From a virus: a stretch of 25,068 bases of DNA. Shown here in pieces: positions 1 to 8,505 of this stretch. Every line of letters begins with the position of its first letter. The first letter of the stretch is position 1. The stretch covers positions 1 through 25,068 of the IMG/VR virus record IMGVR_UViG_3300025435_000084. The stretch is one strand, 5' to 3'. The notes beneath the pieces are model-generated. The model was not told the DNA's origin, did no database searches, and was given only the letters and a program-made list of their open reading frames with translations. Made by a program: the position numbers and the translations under genes.

Positions 1-3000
1 CCAGGCGAAGGAGAATATGGATCAGTACCAACTTTACCCAAAAGACACTCTGATAGCCTCTATGGAAAATATGGAGAAGGTCAAACCCCCAATGATGCCA
101 TTCTAGGGCTTCATATGGATGGGAAAGCTCTTGATATACAAACTCCCGATCAACTTTGGGATTACATTAAAAGCCAATCTGACACAACGCTACGGGCTGA
201 AAAAGAAGAAGCTCAACAAGATTCTGAACTTAAAAAGCTAGAAGATGCTCAAAAAGAAATAGAGGCCGCTAAAGACAATCCAGATAAACTAGCCGAAATT
301 GAAGCACAAGTATTGCGAGATCATTTTGAATACTTGCGTAGGCGTAATCGTGGAGAAGGTGCATATACCGAGCTTCCTCGCATTATTTATGATGCCGCAA
401 TCAAGGTTGGAGATTCCATAAGGAAAGGAGCAACTTCTTTTAAGGATTGGTCTAACAAAATGATCTCCAGACTTGGAGAAGGTGTTCGTGACTTCCTCAA
501 AGACATCTGGGCTGGCGTTCGGGACAACTGGAACAAAGATATTGGCGGTGGATCTGATACAGGCGGTCGTTCCCGTGAACAGGCACAGCGTGAAGCTGAA
601 GCTAAATACGGCCCTAAAGCTCCTACTGATAGAGAATCATTTGCAAAGAAAGCCGCTGATGCTCTCCTAAAGGGTCGTGGTACTCCTATTACAGAAGAGG
701 AGATGCAGAACATCCTGTCTAGGAAGTTCCCTGGCATTACCTCCCGTGAGGCATCTGATCTTTATGCTAGTGCTACAGGAACGCCAAAGCCTCCTGCACC
801 TTATGCTGGTATTGCCGCCGAACCATCTGGAGAGAAAATTTCTCTGAAGAATGAAAATGCAGATGCAGAAACAAAAGCTCTTGGTCTTCCAGAACTTACT
901 CAACAAGACGAGCAAGAGATGAATGCCGCAATGGATCGTGCTAAAGCCACAAGTGCAGAAGATCCAATGGCAGGGCAAAGATTGGCAGAATCTCTTATTG
1001 CAGATCCTAGAAGGTCATTAACAGGAGATGAATCGGCTTTGCTTTTGAAGCATAAGACTGATTTATTTAATAGCCTTAACAAAATGGCAGAAGGGCTTAC
1101 AGAAGGAAGTCCAGAACAGAGATTTGAAAAGGGTCTTGCTTATGATAATGCAAGCAAGGCTTACCATGATCTTCTTCAAGCAATCAAAGACAGAGGAAGT
1201 GAGTGGGGAAGAGAAGGCCGCTGGAGGCAAGCATTGCTTCACCAAGATTACACATTTGCTACTCAAGAAAGGCTTGCTACTGCCGCAAAGAGAAAGCCCC
1301 TTACTTCAAATGAGAAAACAAAACTTGCTGAAGAAACAAAGCGTCTTACTGAAATTGATAAAGAGATAGCAGAGACACAAGAAAAAGAGGCAAACAAACA
1401 AGAGCAGAAAAAAGCAGAACAAGAAATTAAGAATGCTCCTCAAGTTGATCCTTATATTCAAAGCATAGTTGATCGTGTTAGAAAAAATGTTTCTAGTGCC
1501 GCTGATGCCGCAAGGGAGAGAATTAGACAAAGGAGAGCAGAGGGAAGGCTTTTTACTGGAGTAGATCCAACTGATATTGCTGATTATGCAATTATCGGTG
1601 CTGATCATCTTCTTGAAGGAACAACAAGATTTGCTGATTGGTCTTCAAAAATGATTGGTGAATTTGGAGAAAAGATTCGTCCTTATTTAGATGATATATT
1701 TAAGAAATCCAAAGAGTTTAATGAGAAACAGATTGATAAAGAATCCAAGGGTTCTAAATCAGTAAATAAGCGTGTTTCCAAAGCCGCATCTCCAGAAGAA
1801 AGGATTCGCAAAGGTCAAGAAACAAGGGCTAGAAATAGGCTTGAGCAATTAAAACAGGAAGAAGAACGCCAAAAGAAAGGTGATTTTAGCAAGCCTGTAA
1901 AGAAAGCTCCTATTGAGCCATCAGAGGAAACCAAAAGACTCCGCATTGAAGCTCAAAAGATCAAAGATCGCATTGACAAGCGTAGGGCTGATTTTGAAAA
2001 GGCAAATAGACCAGCAGTTAATAAAGTTCTTGATGCAATATCTGCATTGAATCGTTTTAACATTTTGAGTCATGTTACGGTTCTTGAGCATTTGGCTGGA
2101 GCCGCTGTCGAGAATATTGTTACACGACCAGTATCTTCTACTCTTTCTCAACTTTTCCGTTTCAACAAAACACTTGATGCCATTAGAAGGAAAGCTGTTT
2201 ACGAAGGTGGATTAAGTGCAAAGTCAGAACTCAAGGGAGTTTTTGGAATAGCGACATCAGCAAAAGATATTTGGAATAAGTTGCTAAAAGGCAAAACAGA
2301 TATTGATTGGCTATATGGAGGAAAAAATAACTATGCTCCTTCTTTTGTTAGGGCTGTTGAGAATATTCACGGAGCAATGAAAGAGCCTGTTCGACAAGGT
2401 ATCTTCTCTCGTTCTCTACAATTACGCATAGATGCCGCTGAAAAAATGGGGCTAGATCCTACTAATGATGAAGTTCTTTATCAAATCCTAGCATCTGAAG
2501 CTGTTAATGATGCAAACATGGATATTTTCATGGGAGATAATTTTATCACCCGTGGAATTAGAGGTCTTATGCGAGGATTTGAAGCAAACAAACAATCGCC
2601 TCGCCTCGGAAAGTTTGTATCTGCGTTAATGGATATTGCCATGCCAGTTATGAATGTTCCGACAAATATCGCTATTAGGAAAATGCGATTAGCTGGTGGA
2701 TTAATTGGTGAATTTCCTACTCGATTAGCAATTGCCGCAAAAGAAGGCAAGCTGGCAAACGGAGCAGAGGCTTTAACTACTCAAGAGGCAGAGCAAATAA
2801 TGAGAGCATTCAAATATGGGACTCTTGGTATTGCAATTGGTGCTTATGCTTGGACTCACTCAAATCAATTTGGTGGCATCATAAACAATGTTGGCCCTAA
2901 TGCCCCAGAAAACAAGGATCTCAAAAAGGGAGAAATGGAACTTGGGGGAATAAAGATTGCTCGTCCTTTAGGTCACGGCCCTGTTGCCACATATATGAAC

Positions 3001-3459
3001 ATGGTTGCTGATGCACGAAGGATGTATGATAAATCTGTTCGCAATAACCCAAACAGCAAGTGGAGTAGTCTTTCAGAGCCAGCTTTCTTTAGTATGTTTG
3101 TATCTGGACTAGGAAGTATGCCTCCAGCACAAGCCGCTACAAGATTCTTCTCCCCATTCACAACTGCTGGTCAGAAAGTTGGTCAAACTCTCCGTGATAT
3201 GCTTATACCTGGAGCAGTTCAAGATGTAGCCGCAAAGATGGATACAAAGTCACAACCAAAGGATTTCATTGACATGATTGAGGCAGAGCCAATCAAGCGT
3301 TCTCCAAAAACATTAGAACAGGAAATCATGAAGGGAATACCTGGATTAAGACAAAAATTGCCAATGTCAAAACCAAGGGGTAGCCATGCAGGATCATCAT
3401 CTTCAAATATACTTGGAGGATCTGTCGGTGGTCGTAGAAAGTCTGGTGACATACTATAA
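1..3459 (+). CDS. Very large polyvalent virion-type protein (5' end outside window)
   Basis: The frame is open from base 1, so the gene begins upstream; the first in-window ATG is at 115 and is probably internal. At least 1152 residues are visible. Numbered from that ATG, the protein is Lys/Glu/Ala-rich with probable coiled coils (about 25-70, 400-440, 590-650). It contains a duplicated module: FKDWSNKM near residue 109 and FADWSSKM near 506, each followed by a similar G-E-x-x-R/K-x-x-L-x-D-I stretch. The C-terminal 450 residues hold hydrophobic segments and end in a Gly/Ser-rich tail. This architecture is typical of giant phage proteins carried in virions or ejected with DNA, but no enzymatic motif is recognised. 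All Ala-Ala pairs are GCC-GCN. Function is inferred from size, composition and position only. Confidence 0.75.
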   Translation, partial: PGEGEYGSVPTLPKRHSDSLYGKYGEGQTPNDAILGLHMDGKALDIQTPDQLWDYIKSQSDTTLRAEKEEAQQDSELKKLEDAQKEIEAAKDNPDKLAEIEAQVLRDHFEYLRRRNRGEGAYTELPRIIYDAAIKVGDSIRKGATSFKDWSNKMISRLGEGVRDFLKDIWAGVRDNWNKDIGGGSDTGGRSREQAQREAEAKYGPKAPTDRESFAKKAADALLKGRGTPITEEEMQNILSRKFPGITSREASDLYASATGTPKPPAPYAGIAAEPSGEKISLKNENADAETKALGLPELTQQDEQEMNAAMDRAKATSAEDPMAGQRLAESLIADPRRSLTGDESALLLKHKTDLFNSLNKMAEGLTEGSPEQRFEKGLAYDNASKAYHDLLQAIKDRGSEWGREGRWRQALLHQDYTFATQERLATAAKRKPLTSNEKTKLAEETKRLTEIDKEIAETQEKEANKQEQKKAEQEIKNAPQVDPYIQSIVDRVRKNVSSAADAARERIRQRRAEGRLFTGVDPTDIADYAIIGADHLLEGTTRFADWSSKMIGEFGEKIRPYLDDIFKKSKEFNEKQIDKESKGSKSVNKRVSKAASPEERIRKGQETRARNRLEQLKQEEERQKKGDFSKPVKKAPIEPSEETKRLRIEAQKIKDRIDKRRADFEKANRPAVNKVLDAISALNRFNILSHVTVLEHLAGAAVENIVTRPVSSTLSQLFRFNKTLDAIRRKAVYEGGLSAKSELKGVFGIATSAKDIWNKLLKGKTDIDWLYGGKNNYAPSFVRAVENIHGAMKEPVRQGIFSRSLQLRIDAAEKMGLDPTNDEVLYQILASEAVNDANMDIFMGDNFITRGIRGLMRGFEANKQSPRLGKFVSALMDIAMPVMNVPTNIAIRKMRLAGGLIGEFPTRLAIAAKEGKLANGAEALTTQEAEQIMRAFKYGTLGIAIGAYAWTHSNQFGGIINNVGPNAPENKDLKKGEMELGGIKIARPLGHGPVATYMNMVADARRMYDKSVRNNPNSKWSSLSEPAFFSMFVSGLGSMPPAQAATRFFSPFTTAGQKVGQTLRDMLIPGAVQDVAAKMDTKSQPKDFIDMIEAEPIKRSPKTLEQEIMKGIPGLRQKLPMSKPRGSHAGSSSSNILGGSVGGRRKSGDIL

Positions 3460-3472
3460 ATTCCACTTGCCA

Positions 3473-3493
3473 ACTTTCCCTAAATCGGAAAGT
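3473..3493 (+). terminator. Weak hairpin after the large virion gene
   Basis: A 7-bp perfect stem (ACTTTCC / GGAAAGT) with a 7-nt loop lies 14 nt after the stop of the large gene. It is followed by CTGTAGTTTC rather than a clean T tract, so it is at best a weak terminator or an mRNA-end hairpin. Confidence 0.3.
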
Positions 3494-3517
3494 CTGTAGT
3501 TTCACTTCAGCAACCAC

Positions 3518-4150
3518 ATGAAAAAGTATAAGCGTGGAGACAAGCGAGAAGACGGCATGATCTTTTGGCAGTATGATTCACCAAATAAAGAAAGGTGGCT
3601 TACTGAAGAAAAGTACAAAGAAGTAAAAGATAGAGTTTCTATGTATTCCATGAAATACAGAGAAAAGCATTCAGAAAAAGCCAAACAAACTACCAAGGAT
3701 TGGTATTATAAAAACAGAGAATATGCTATTGCATATAACTCTACCCAAAAATCAGAACGGAGAAAATCTGATGTTATTTATAGATTGAAATGCAATTTAA
3801 GTAGATCAATAAACAGGTCTATTAAAAATATGGGTTATCCAAAGAACTCCAGATCCATCAAAGTTCTTGGATGCGATTGGAATACATTCAAGAATCATAT
3901 TGAATCCTTTTTCAAGAAGGGAATGACATGGGATAATTATGGAGAATGGCACATAGATCATGCAATTCCATTGCGTGTTGCCAAGACAGAAAACCAAATC
4001 AAAAGTCTAAATCATCATACCAACTTGCGACCCTTGTGGTCTAAAGAGAACTTGTCCAAAAACGACAATATAACTTTTGAAGCATTGTTGTGGACATTTT
4101 GCAGAAAACTGAATATCAAAGATTACTACAGCAACCACCAATATGTCTAA
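3518..4150 (+). CDS. HNH endonuclease (free-standing, homing type)
   Basis: The 210-residue protein has a C-terminal HNH nuclease signature. Residues 145-148 read HIDH, then H167, N169 and the segment NLRPLW, then N178 and a Lys-rich end, matching the H-x-D-H ... H-x-N-L-x-P-L ... N pattern of phage HNH homing-type endonucleases. The N-terminal part is basic and probably binds DNA. The ATG follows immediately after CAGCAACCAC, a leader shared with the next gene, and the 3' end overlaps that gene by 8 nt. The gene lies between virion-type genes, as expected for a selfish endonuclease insertion. It would nick or cut DNA at a target in related genomes; specificity is unknown. Confidence 0.85.
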   Translation: MKKYKRGDKREDGMIFWQYDSPNKERWLTEEKYKEVKDRVSMYSMKYREKHSEKAKQTTKDWYYKNREYAIAYNSTQKSERRKSDVIYRLKCNLSRSINRSIKNMGYPKNSRSIKVLGCDWNTFKNHIESFFKKGMTWDNYGEWHIDHAIPLRVAKTENQIKSLNHHTNLRPLWSKENLSKNDNITFEALLWTFCRKLNIKDYYSNHQYV

Positions 4151-4532
4151 AAAGTACATCCTACCGCCTTCCCTTAAATACCCTTTCGAGGAATCCGAGT
4201 TCCCTGGTGATCTCAACCTCCGTGAAATCCGTGAGCAGGGAGAGAAGAACAAACTCCCAGAAGTCAGCTTCTACCAAGCTATCGTCATCGCCCTGCTAGA
4301 GCAGAGGAATTACTTTGTCGTAGAGACGCTACGATATGCCAAGAAGTACGGACAACTACCACAAGAAGATGGAAACGAACCAGCAATTAACGAATCTAAT
4401 TCCCCCGAATCCGAGGGAATTAAAGCAGAAGCGGAAGTACCAGAAACGCCGCAACTCAAAGTCCTCCCAAAGCCAGAGGAAGAGCCAACCAAGCGATTCA
4501 CCAAGACATATGGAGAAGAAGAGCAATCCTAA
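4143..4532 (+). CDS. Hypothetical protein, acidic C-terminal half
   Basis: The 129-residue protein has a folded-looking N-terminal half (to about residue 70, with aromatic residues and a predicted helix around YQAIVIALLEQRNYF). A Pro/Glu-rich, probably disordered acidic tail follows. The start is preceded by CAGCAACCACCAAT, so the leader lies inside the end of the HNH gene. It overlaps the next small gene by 23 nt. No family is recognised; position suggests an accessory or assembly role with the neighbouring + strand genes. Confidence 0.7.
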   Translation: MSKKYILPPSLKYPFEESEFPGDLNLREIREQGEKNKLPEVSFYQAIVIALLEQRNYFVVETLRYAKKYGQLPQEDGNEPAINESNSPESEGIKAEAEVPETPQLKVLPKPEEEPTKRFTKTYGEEEQS

Positions 4533-4695
4533 TGATGCTTGGCTTGCAATCCTTTCGGGGCTTGCGGCAAGTGGCGAGCTATCTCCAGAGACGCTTGGTA
4601 CAAAGGGTGGAGTTGATCGGGTTAAGGTTCTCGCTACTCATGCCGCTGGTCTAGCCAAAGTCTTTCATGCCGAGTTCGTGAAAGCCAATGCCTAG
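4510..4695 (+). CDS. Small hypothetical protein (61 aa)
   Basis: I chose the ATG at 4510. The frame is open further upstream, but that part is a Ser/Lys/Gln-rich shadow of the preceding gene. The 61-residue product has a compact Ala/Leu-rich helical pattern (AWLAILSGLAASGELS, then THAAGLAKVFHAEFV). Its stop overlaps the start of the glycosyltransferase by 8 nt, indicating translational coupling. Function unknown. Confidence 0.65.
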   Translation: MEKKSNPNDAWLAILSGLAASGELSPETLGTKGGVDRVKVLATHAAGLAKVFHAEFVKANA

Positions 4696-6211
4696 TGTTC
4701 ATGTCAATACAGGACGCTATGGCGACATCATAGCCTTCCTTCCTGTTCTTCTAAATGAGTATAAAGAAACTGGCATAAATCCTCGTCTGGTAATTGCCAA
4801 AGAGTATGCGGACATTCTTGATGGTGTTAGCTATGTTGATCCTCTTGTATGGGATGGAGCGTTTGAGGATGTATCTGGATCAATCCAATTTGCGAAACAA
4901 TTCACAGATGATGTCAAAACCTCTCAAGTGGTTGGCATCTCCGATGTAATCGTTAGCCAAGTCTATGGCAATAGCCATGCCCCCAAGATTGTCTGCGATT
5001 CTTTCCTCAAGGATGCTTGGAAGCTGGCAGATAAGCTAGATCTCTGGCCTAGTCAGCCGCCCTTGGTATTTGATAGGAGGGATAAGAAAAGAGAACAAAC
5101 TCTTACCAAGGGTCTTGGTAAAGATAAGCCTTGGCTTGTGGTAAGCACAGGAGGGGTGTCATCTCCTTTCCCTTACAGCGATCTGCTATGGGAAATCCTT
5201 AATCATTCCCTGCCAGAGTTTCATATCGTTGACCTAGCCAAGATAAAGGCTGAACGGATGTATGATCTGCTTGGAATCATGGATCATTCTAATACAGCGG
5301 CAATGATATTGACTGATAGTGGCCCCCTACACCTCTCATATGCCTCTACAAAGCCTGTTCATGCTCTAGTGGCAGATTCTCCTAACCTATGGCATGGCAC
5401 AGCATGGCGGCCATCCTATGCGTCCTATACACGCTACAAGAATTTCCCAAGAGAAATAACTAGGATCTTGGATCTGATCCGTAACCCTCCCGTAAAGCCA
5501 AAGTATCCCAATATCATCCATGTTTATCAGCGTACTCCTTGGGAAAGTGGCGAGGAGAAGCGTAGGAATGCGGTAGCAAAGAAGACATGGGATAAGATCG
5601 GTTGGGTTGATCTAGGGTTGGATGACTCCTGTTTTGTAAGAAACTCATCCAATGTCATACCTAATGAGAAGAAGAATATCCCTATGATTAAGGATATGAT
5701 CCGAATGGCTTGTATTGGTAGAGAGGATCGTGATGTGATCGTGCTAACCAATACGGATACTTGTGTTGCATCTAACATAGTTGAGCGGCTTGTTGGCAAT
5801 ATGCCAGCGTATGCATATCGCTATGACTTCAATAAAATAGATGGGCCTATTCCAGATGATGAGATTATCTATGGAACCAAGTATGCAGGGTGTGATCTCT
5901 TTGCTTTTAGAGTTGGTTACTGGCGTAGAAACCATCACCTATTTCCAGACATGGTTCTTGGGAGGGAATCATGGGATAGGATCATGCGAGAGTTGTTTAA
6001 GTTATCCCAAGGGAGAGAGCTTTATAGTGCAATCTACCATGAGAAACATGATTCCTTTTGGGAGAGTGCTGTAAATATCAATAGTGATCCCTCTAATTTG
6101 AGGAACAGAATGCTTGCTAGGAAATGGCTCCAAGAGCGGAATATGCCACTAGAGGAGTTGGAATCAAGGAACTACGAGGGAAAGTTTAAGAAGATAACAA
6201 AGAAGCGTTAA
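4688..6211 (+). CDS. Two-domain glycosyltransferase (GT9-like plus GT-A-like)
   Basis: The 507-residue protein has an N-terminal half resembling GT9/ADP-heptose transferase-type GT-B enzymes. GRYGDIIAFLPVL at 9-21 matches the N-terminal GD-x(4)-P loop, and TDSGPLHLSYASTKPVHALV at 209-228 matches the nucleotide-sugar motif of that family. The C-terminal half (about 275-507) begins a new alpha/beta domain with DVIVLTNTDTCV at 349-360, whose TDT could be the metal-binding D-x-D-like motif of a GT-A fold. The likely role is transferring sugar to a virion protein, DNA or host surface glycan; substrate unknown. It ends in a 4-bp overlap with the convergent methyltransferase gene (shared TTAA). Confidence 0.7.
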   Translation: MPSVHVNTGRYGDIIAFLPVLLNEYKETGINPRLVIAKEYADILDGVSYVDPLVWDGAFEDVSGSIQFAKQFTDDVKTSQVVGISDVIVSQVYGNSHAPKIVCDSFLKDAWKLADKLDLWPSQPPLVFDRRDKKREQTLTKGLGKDKPWLVVSTGGVSSPFPYSDLLWEILNHSLPEFHIVDLAKIKAERMYDLLGIMDHSNTAAMILTDSGPLHLSYASTKPVHALVADSPNLWHGTAWRPSYASYTRYKNFPREITRILDLIRNPPVKPKYPNIIHVYQRTPWESGEEKRRNAVAKKTWDKIGWVDLGLDDSCFVRNSSNVIPNEKKNIPMIKDMIRMACIGREDRDVIVLTNTDTCVASNIVERLVGNMPAYAYRYDFNKIDGPIPDDEIIYGTKYAGCDLFAFRVGYWRRNHHLFPDMVLGRESWDRIMRELFKLSQGRELYSAIYHEKHDSFWESAVNINSDPSNLRNRMLARKWLQERNMPLEELESRNYEGKFKKITKKR

Positions 6212-6798
6212 AAACATCCCCATTGTTTAGCCATTGCTTTGGCTATCCCTGGATAAGTTTTTGATCGCTCTTTCCATCTTGTGGGTGATGGCCCTAATTT
6301 GTTTTGACCGCTTGCTGTCTGATTTTCCCATCTGCCAGATTTTGGCAATTCAATAATATCGGTTGAAAGAAGGGGCGGCATATTCTTTAACCACAAACAG
6401 GTTTTCTTGCTTTCTGGATGTCCATGCTCCCAAGGGTGAATAATGCAATCTGGTTTTCTTATTCTAGTAGAGATTACGCCCACGGGATTTTCTATTGCTA
6501 TTCTATGGATTGGAGCATCCATTAACATTTTCACAAATTGAAGAGCATTTTCTGTAAGTTGTGGATCTCTTAATCCTCGTTTTGTCCAATGCATTCCAGA
6601 TACACAAAGATATGTGCAGGGTGGAAAAGCAATCATCATATCCCATCCATCATTTATGATGTCTTTTATGTCGCCTTGGTAATGTTTGCCTGGAACATCT
6701 GTTGGCAATAAATCACAAGATGTTGCGTCCCATCCTTGATCCTTGAATGCATCTCTTACACGACCAGAGTATTCACAAGCTACTAAAAGTCTCTTCAT
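6208..6798 (-). CDS. Phage DNA cytosine (C5)-methyltransferase-like protein
   Basis: The 196-residue protein matches a compact methyltransferase family common in phages. It has an N-terminal SAM-binding-like LLVACEYSGRVRDAF, the catalytic FPPCTYL (the Pro-Cys of motif IV in C5-cytosine methyltransferases) near residues 58-64, and IENPVGVISTRIRKP near 100-115, equivalent to the ENV motif VI. It ends KERSKTYPGIAKAMAKQWG, conserved in these phage proteins. A good SD, AAGGAG, precedes the ATG. It would methylate cytosine in a short DNA site; target unknown. The region depleted in GCWGC and CCGG makes a link to restriction evasion tempting, but this is inference. Confidence 0.8.
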   Translation of the reverse strand: MKRLLVACEYSGRVRDAFKDQGWDATSCDLLPTDVPGKHYQGDIKDIINDGWDMMIAFPPCTYLCVSGMHWTKRGLRDPQLTENALQFVKMLMDAPIHRIAIENPVGVISTRIRKPDCIIHPWEHGHPESKKTCLWLKNMPPLLSTDIIELPKSGRWENQTASGQNKLGPSPTRWKERSKTYPGIAKAMAKQWGCF

Positions 6799-6799
6799 C

Positions 6800-7006
6800 T
6801 TACTCTCCTTCTTTATCCTCTGGAACTATAACGCATGGCGTTATACGATATTCTGGAACTTGTGGTTGGGGATAGATCGTATAATACGCTCCTGCATCTC
6901 GACCATCTGTTGCTGATAGGTTGGCAACATAGATCGTCTGCATTGGTATTGGCTGGATAGGAGCGAATAAAGATCCTGCTGTTACAAGTGGAATTAATGG
7001 GTTCAT
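6800..7006 (-). CDS. Small hypothetical protein (68 aa)
   Basis: A 68-residue protein with a hydrophobic Pro-rich N-terminus (PLIPLVTAGSLFAPIQPIP) and an acidic C-terminus. The N-terminus could be a weak signal or membrane-associated segment but lacks a Lys/Arg start. The ATG follows AATAAGCAACAAC, one of the C/A-rich leaders. It ends 1 nt before the methyltransferase start, whose SD lies inside this gene. Unrecognised. Confidence 0.55.
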   Translation of the reverse strand: MNPLIPLVTAGSLFAPIQPIPMQTIYVANLSATDGRDAGAYYTIYPQPQVPEYRITPCVIVPEDKEGE

Positions 7007-7017
7007 GTTGTTGCTTA

Positions 7018-7227
7018 TTATAGTTCTGATAGTGCTTTTAGAAGTTTGTCTCTTTCTGCTTTGGTTTTTGCATGTTCCTCCCTTTCAATGCACAAACTTG
7101 ATCTAATTATTCCTTTTTGAATATCTTCGCCAGTTCCGCAATACCATACAAAAGCCTTTCCAGTTGCTTGAATGAATGATTGCGGAGCCGCATTGCAGTA
7201 ATCACAACTATGATGAATTTCTTTCAT
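7018..7227 (-). CDS. Small Cys-containing hypothetical protein
   Basis: A 69-residue protein starting with HHSCDYCNAAP, a C-x2-C knuckle, with further Cys at about 30 and 46 and a charged C-terminal helix. It may bind zinc through the His/Cys-rich N-terminus. The start overlaps the upstream gene's stop as ATGA. Unrecognised. Confidence 0.65.
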   Translation of the reverse strand: MKEIHHSCDYCNAAPQSFIQATGKAFVWYCGTGEDIQKGIIRSSLCIEREEHAKTKAERDKLLKALSEL

Positions 7228-7514
7228 AGTTTGTTTTTGTGGTTTACGCTACTCATGTGCCAATTGCCTCGCTCAATATCACATTCATAGGCTCGTAGGA
7301 ATCCCGTTCCTCCGAATCCCTGTTTCAGCCTGTGCTTGATAGCGGCATCACATTTTGATTCAGAAGAGAAAGCTGATTTGCCACAGGCACAAGTCTTGGG
7401 CTTATCACGGCCTTTGATTAGCCCCATCTCTAGGGCTTCTTGCTTGTTAATAGGAGGTAGGTCTGGAGTATCCATGCCTAGTTCATTAAGTATGTTGTCT
7501 ATTGCTGATCTCAT
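7224..7514 (-). CDS. Zinc-ribbon-like phage protein
   Basis: I chose the ATG at 7514 (96 aa) because it forms an ATGA overlap with the upstream stop; an ATG at 7547 would add 11 residues inside that gene. The C-terminal half reads CACGKSAFSSESKC ... FLRAYECDIERGNWHMSS. This resembles small phage proteins in which C-x-C-G-K and Y-x-C-x(n)-W-H motifs build a zinc ribbon. Those proteins are of unknown function, often near replication genes. Confidence 0.7.
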   Translation of the reverse strand: MRSAIDNILNELGMDTPDLPPINKQEALEMGLIKGRDKPKTCACGKSAFSSESKCDAAIKHRLKQGFGGTGFLRAYECDIERGNWHMSSVNHKNKL

Positions 7515-7696
7515 ATTCTTTTGAATCCTTTGTCGCTGTAATGCCAATCTACTTGTTCAAAGTATTCGCACTTGTCCTGTCCTTCTTCTGGCTTGAAGTC
7601 AGAATAGTATTGGTACTCTGATGCAGGGGCTAGATACCTCCAGCATTGCATATGCGATGGGCAATTTGTGTTTTGGCATTTAGATATGTCTGTCAT
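7511..7696 (-). CDS. Small Cys-rich protein (61 aa)
   Basis: A 61-residue protein with four Cys (CQNTNCPSHMQCWRY and DKCEYF) arranged as a likely metal-binding knuckle, plus many Tyr/Trp. It overlaps both neighbours by 4 nt (ATGA), so it belongs to a translationally coupled operon. Similar small C-x(4)-C-x(4)-C proteins are widespread in phages without known function. Confidence 0.65.
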   Translation of the reverse strand: MTDISKCQNTNCPSHMQCWRYLAPASEYQYYSDFKPEEGQDKCEYFEQVDWHYSDKGFKRI

Positions 7697-7974
7697 TGGT
7701 TGATTTCTTTCTTTAGATCGCTCAAATCTTTACATGACTTCCTTGCATCTGCTGGTGTATCCCAATCCATGATGCGATTAGCAATGTCTATGGCCCTAGT
7801 AAGTTGACCTTCAATCTTCTTACAAAGATCATGGCAAGCCGCTGTATCTTCCCAATGAGGGTTTTCAATCCAATTATGGCGTAATGCCTCTCCAAACTTA
7901 TCTGATCTTGGAGTATCTGATTTAGATGTCTCCACAAGGAAGTCACCTACAAGTTGTTTGATTTCCTCACTCAT
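7693..7974 (-). CDS. Hypothetical helical protein (93 aa)
   Basis: A 93-residue, mostly helical protein: HWEDTAACHDLCKKIEGQLTRAIDIANRIM in the middle and a charged helix at the C-terminus. It overlaps the next gene by 4 nt. No catalytic motif is visible and no family is recognised. Confidence 0.6.
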   Translation of the reverse strand: MSEEIKQLVGDFLVETSKSDTPRSDKFGEALRHNWIENPHWEDTAACHDLCKKIEGQLTRAIDIANRIMDWDTPADARKSCKDLSDLKKEINQ

Positions 7975-8116
7975 CTAGTGCGGCTATTATTGCCTCGCTG
8001 ATCTTTAGAGTCTTGCCTAAAGAGTTAAGAATCTGGATCTCTGATAGAACCGATTCAAGATAGGCTATACGCTTCTCTAGGCGTTCGATAATGTCTTCTT
8101 CGCTCATGTCGTTCAT
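7967..8116 (-). CDS. Short coiled-coil protein (49 aa)
   Basis: I chose the ATG at 8116 because it overlaps the upstream stop as ATGA; the longer frame up to 8209 lies inside the neighbouring gene. The product is an acidic coiled coil (EEDIIERLEKRIAYLESVLSE) followed by a second helix. It could be an oligomerising accessory protein; nothing more can be said. Confidence 0.6.
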   Translation of the reverse strand: MNDMSEEDIIERLEKRIAYLESVLSEIQILNSLGKTLKISEAIIAALDE

Positions 8117-8505
8117 AGTGATTTTAGGTATGCTTGCTGGATGTAGGTTGGATCTTCTCTGAATTGCGTGGCTAGGATACAGGGAGGATAGCCTTCTTGG
8201 GCTTTCCATGCCTTGTAGTGATCGTAGTCAACTTTTCTTGTAGGTGTAATTAACTTTGGTTTGGGCTTTACAGGCTCCAAGGGTTTCTCAACCTTGTTTA
8301 GCCAGTTAATTATGAATCTCTTGGTCTTCTGACGGCGAGGATTAATGGATAGCCAAGCGTCAATACGCTTCATCTCTGTGGCTAGATCGACCCAAGGATA
8401 AAGATCCTTGAGAGATTCCATCCACTCTTGATCGGTTGGCTTGGTCTTGGTTGCCTTAAATGGGCGACCACAACAGGGACAGATGTCGGGTTCAGAACTG
8501 CTCAT
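8113..8505 (-). CDS. Replication-associated-type protein with N-terminal zinc knuckle
   Basis: The ATG at 8505 is chosen for its SD (AAGGA, about 9 nt upstream), giving 130 residues. It opens with CPCCGRPFK, a C-x2-C knuckle. The middle (YPWVDLATEMKRIDAWLSINPRRQKTKRFIINWLNK) matches a phage pattern in which PW-x-L-x-x-E is followed by WL-x(n)-NP-x-x-x-K-T and an NWL helix, seen in proteins related to replication-initiator or helicase-loader C-termini. The family link is from memory of the pattern; a role in replication is inference. Confidence 0.6.
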   Translation of the reverse strand: MSSSEPDICPCCGRPFKATKTKPTDQEWMESLKDLYPWVDLATEMKRIDAWLSINPRRQKTKRFIINWLNKVEKPLEPVKPKPKLITPTRKVDYDHYKAWKAQEGYPPCILATQFREDPTYIQQAYLKSL

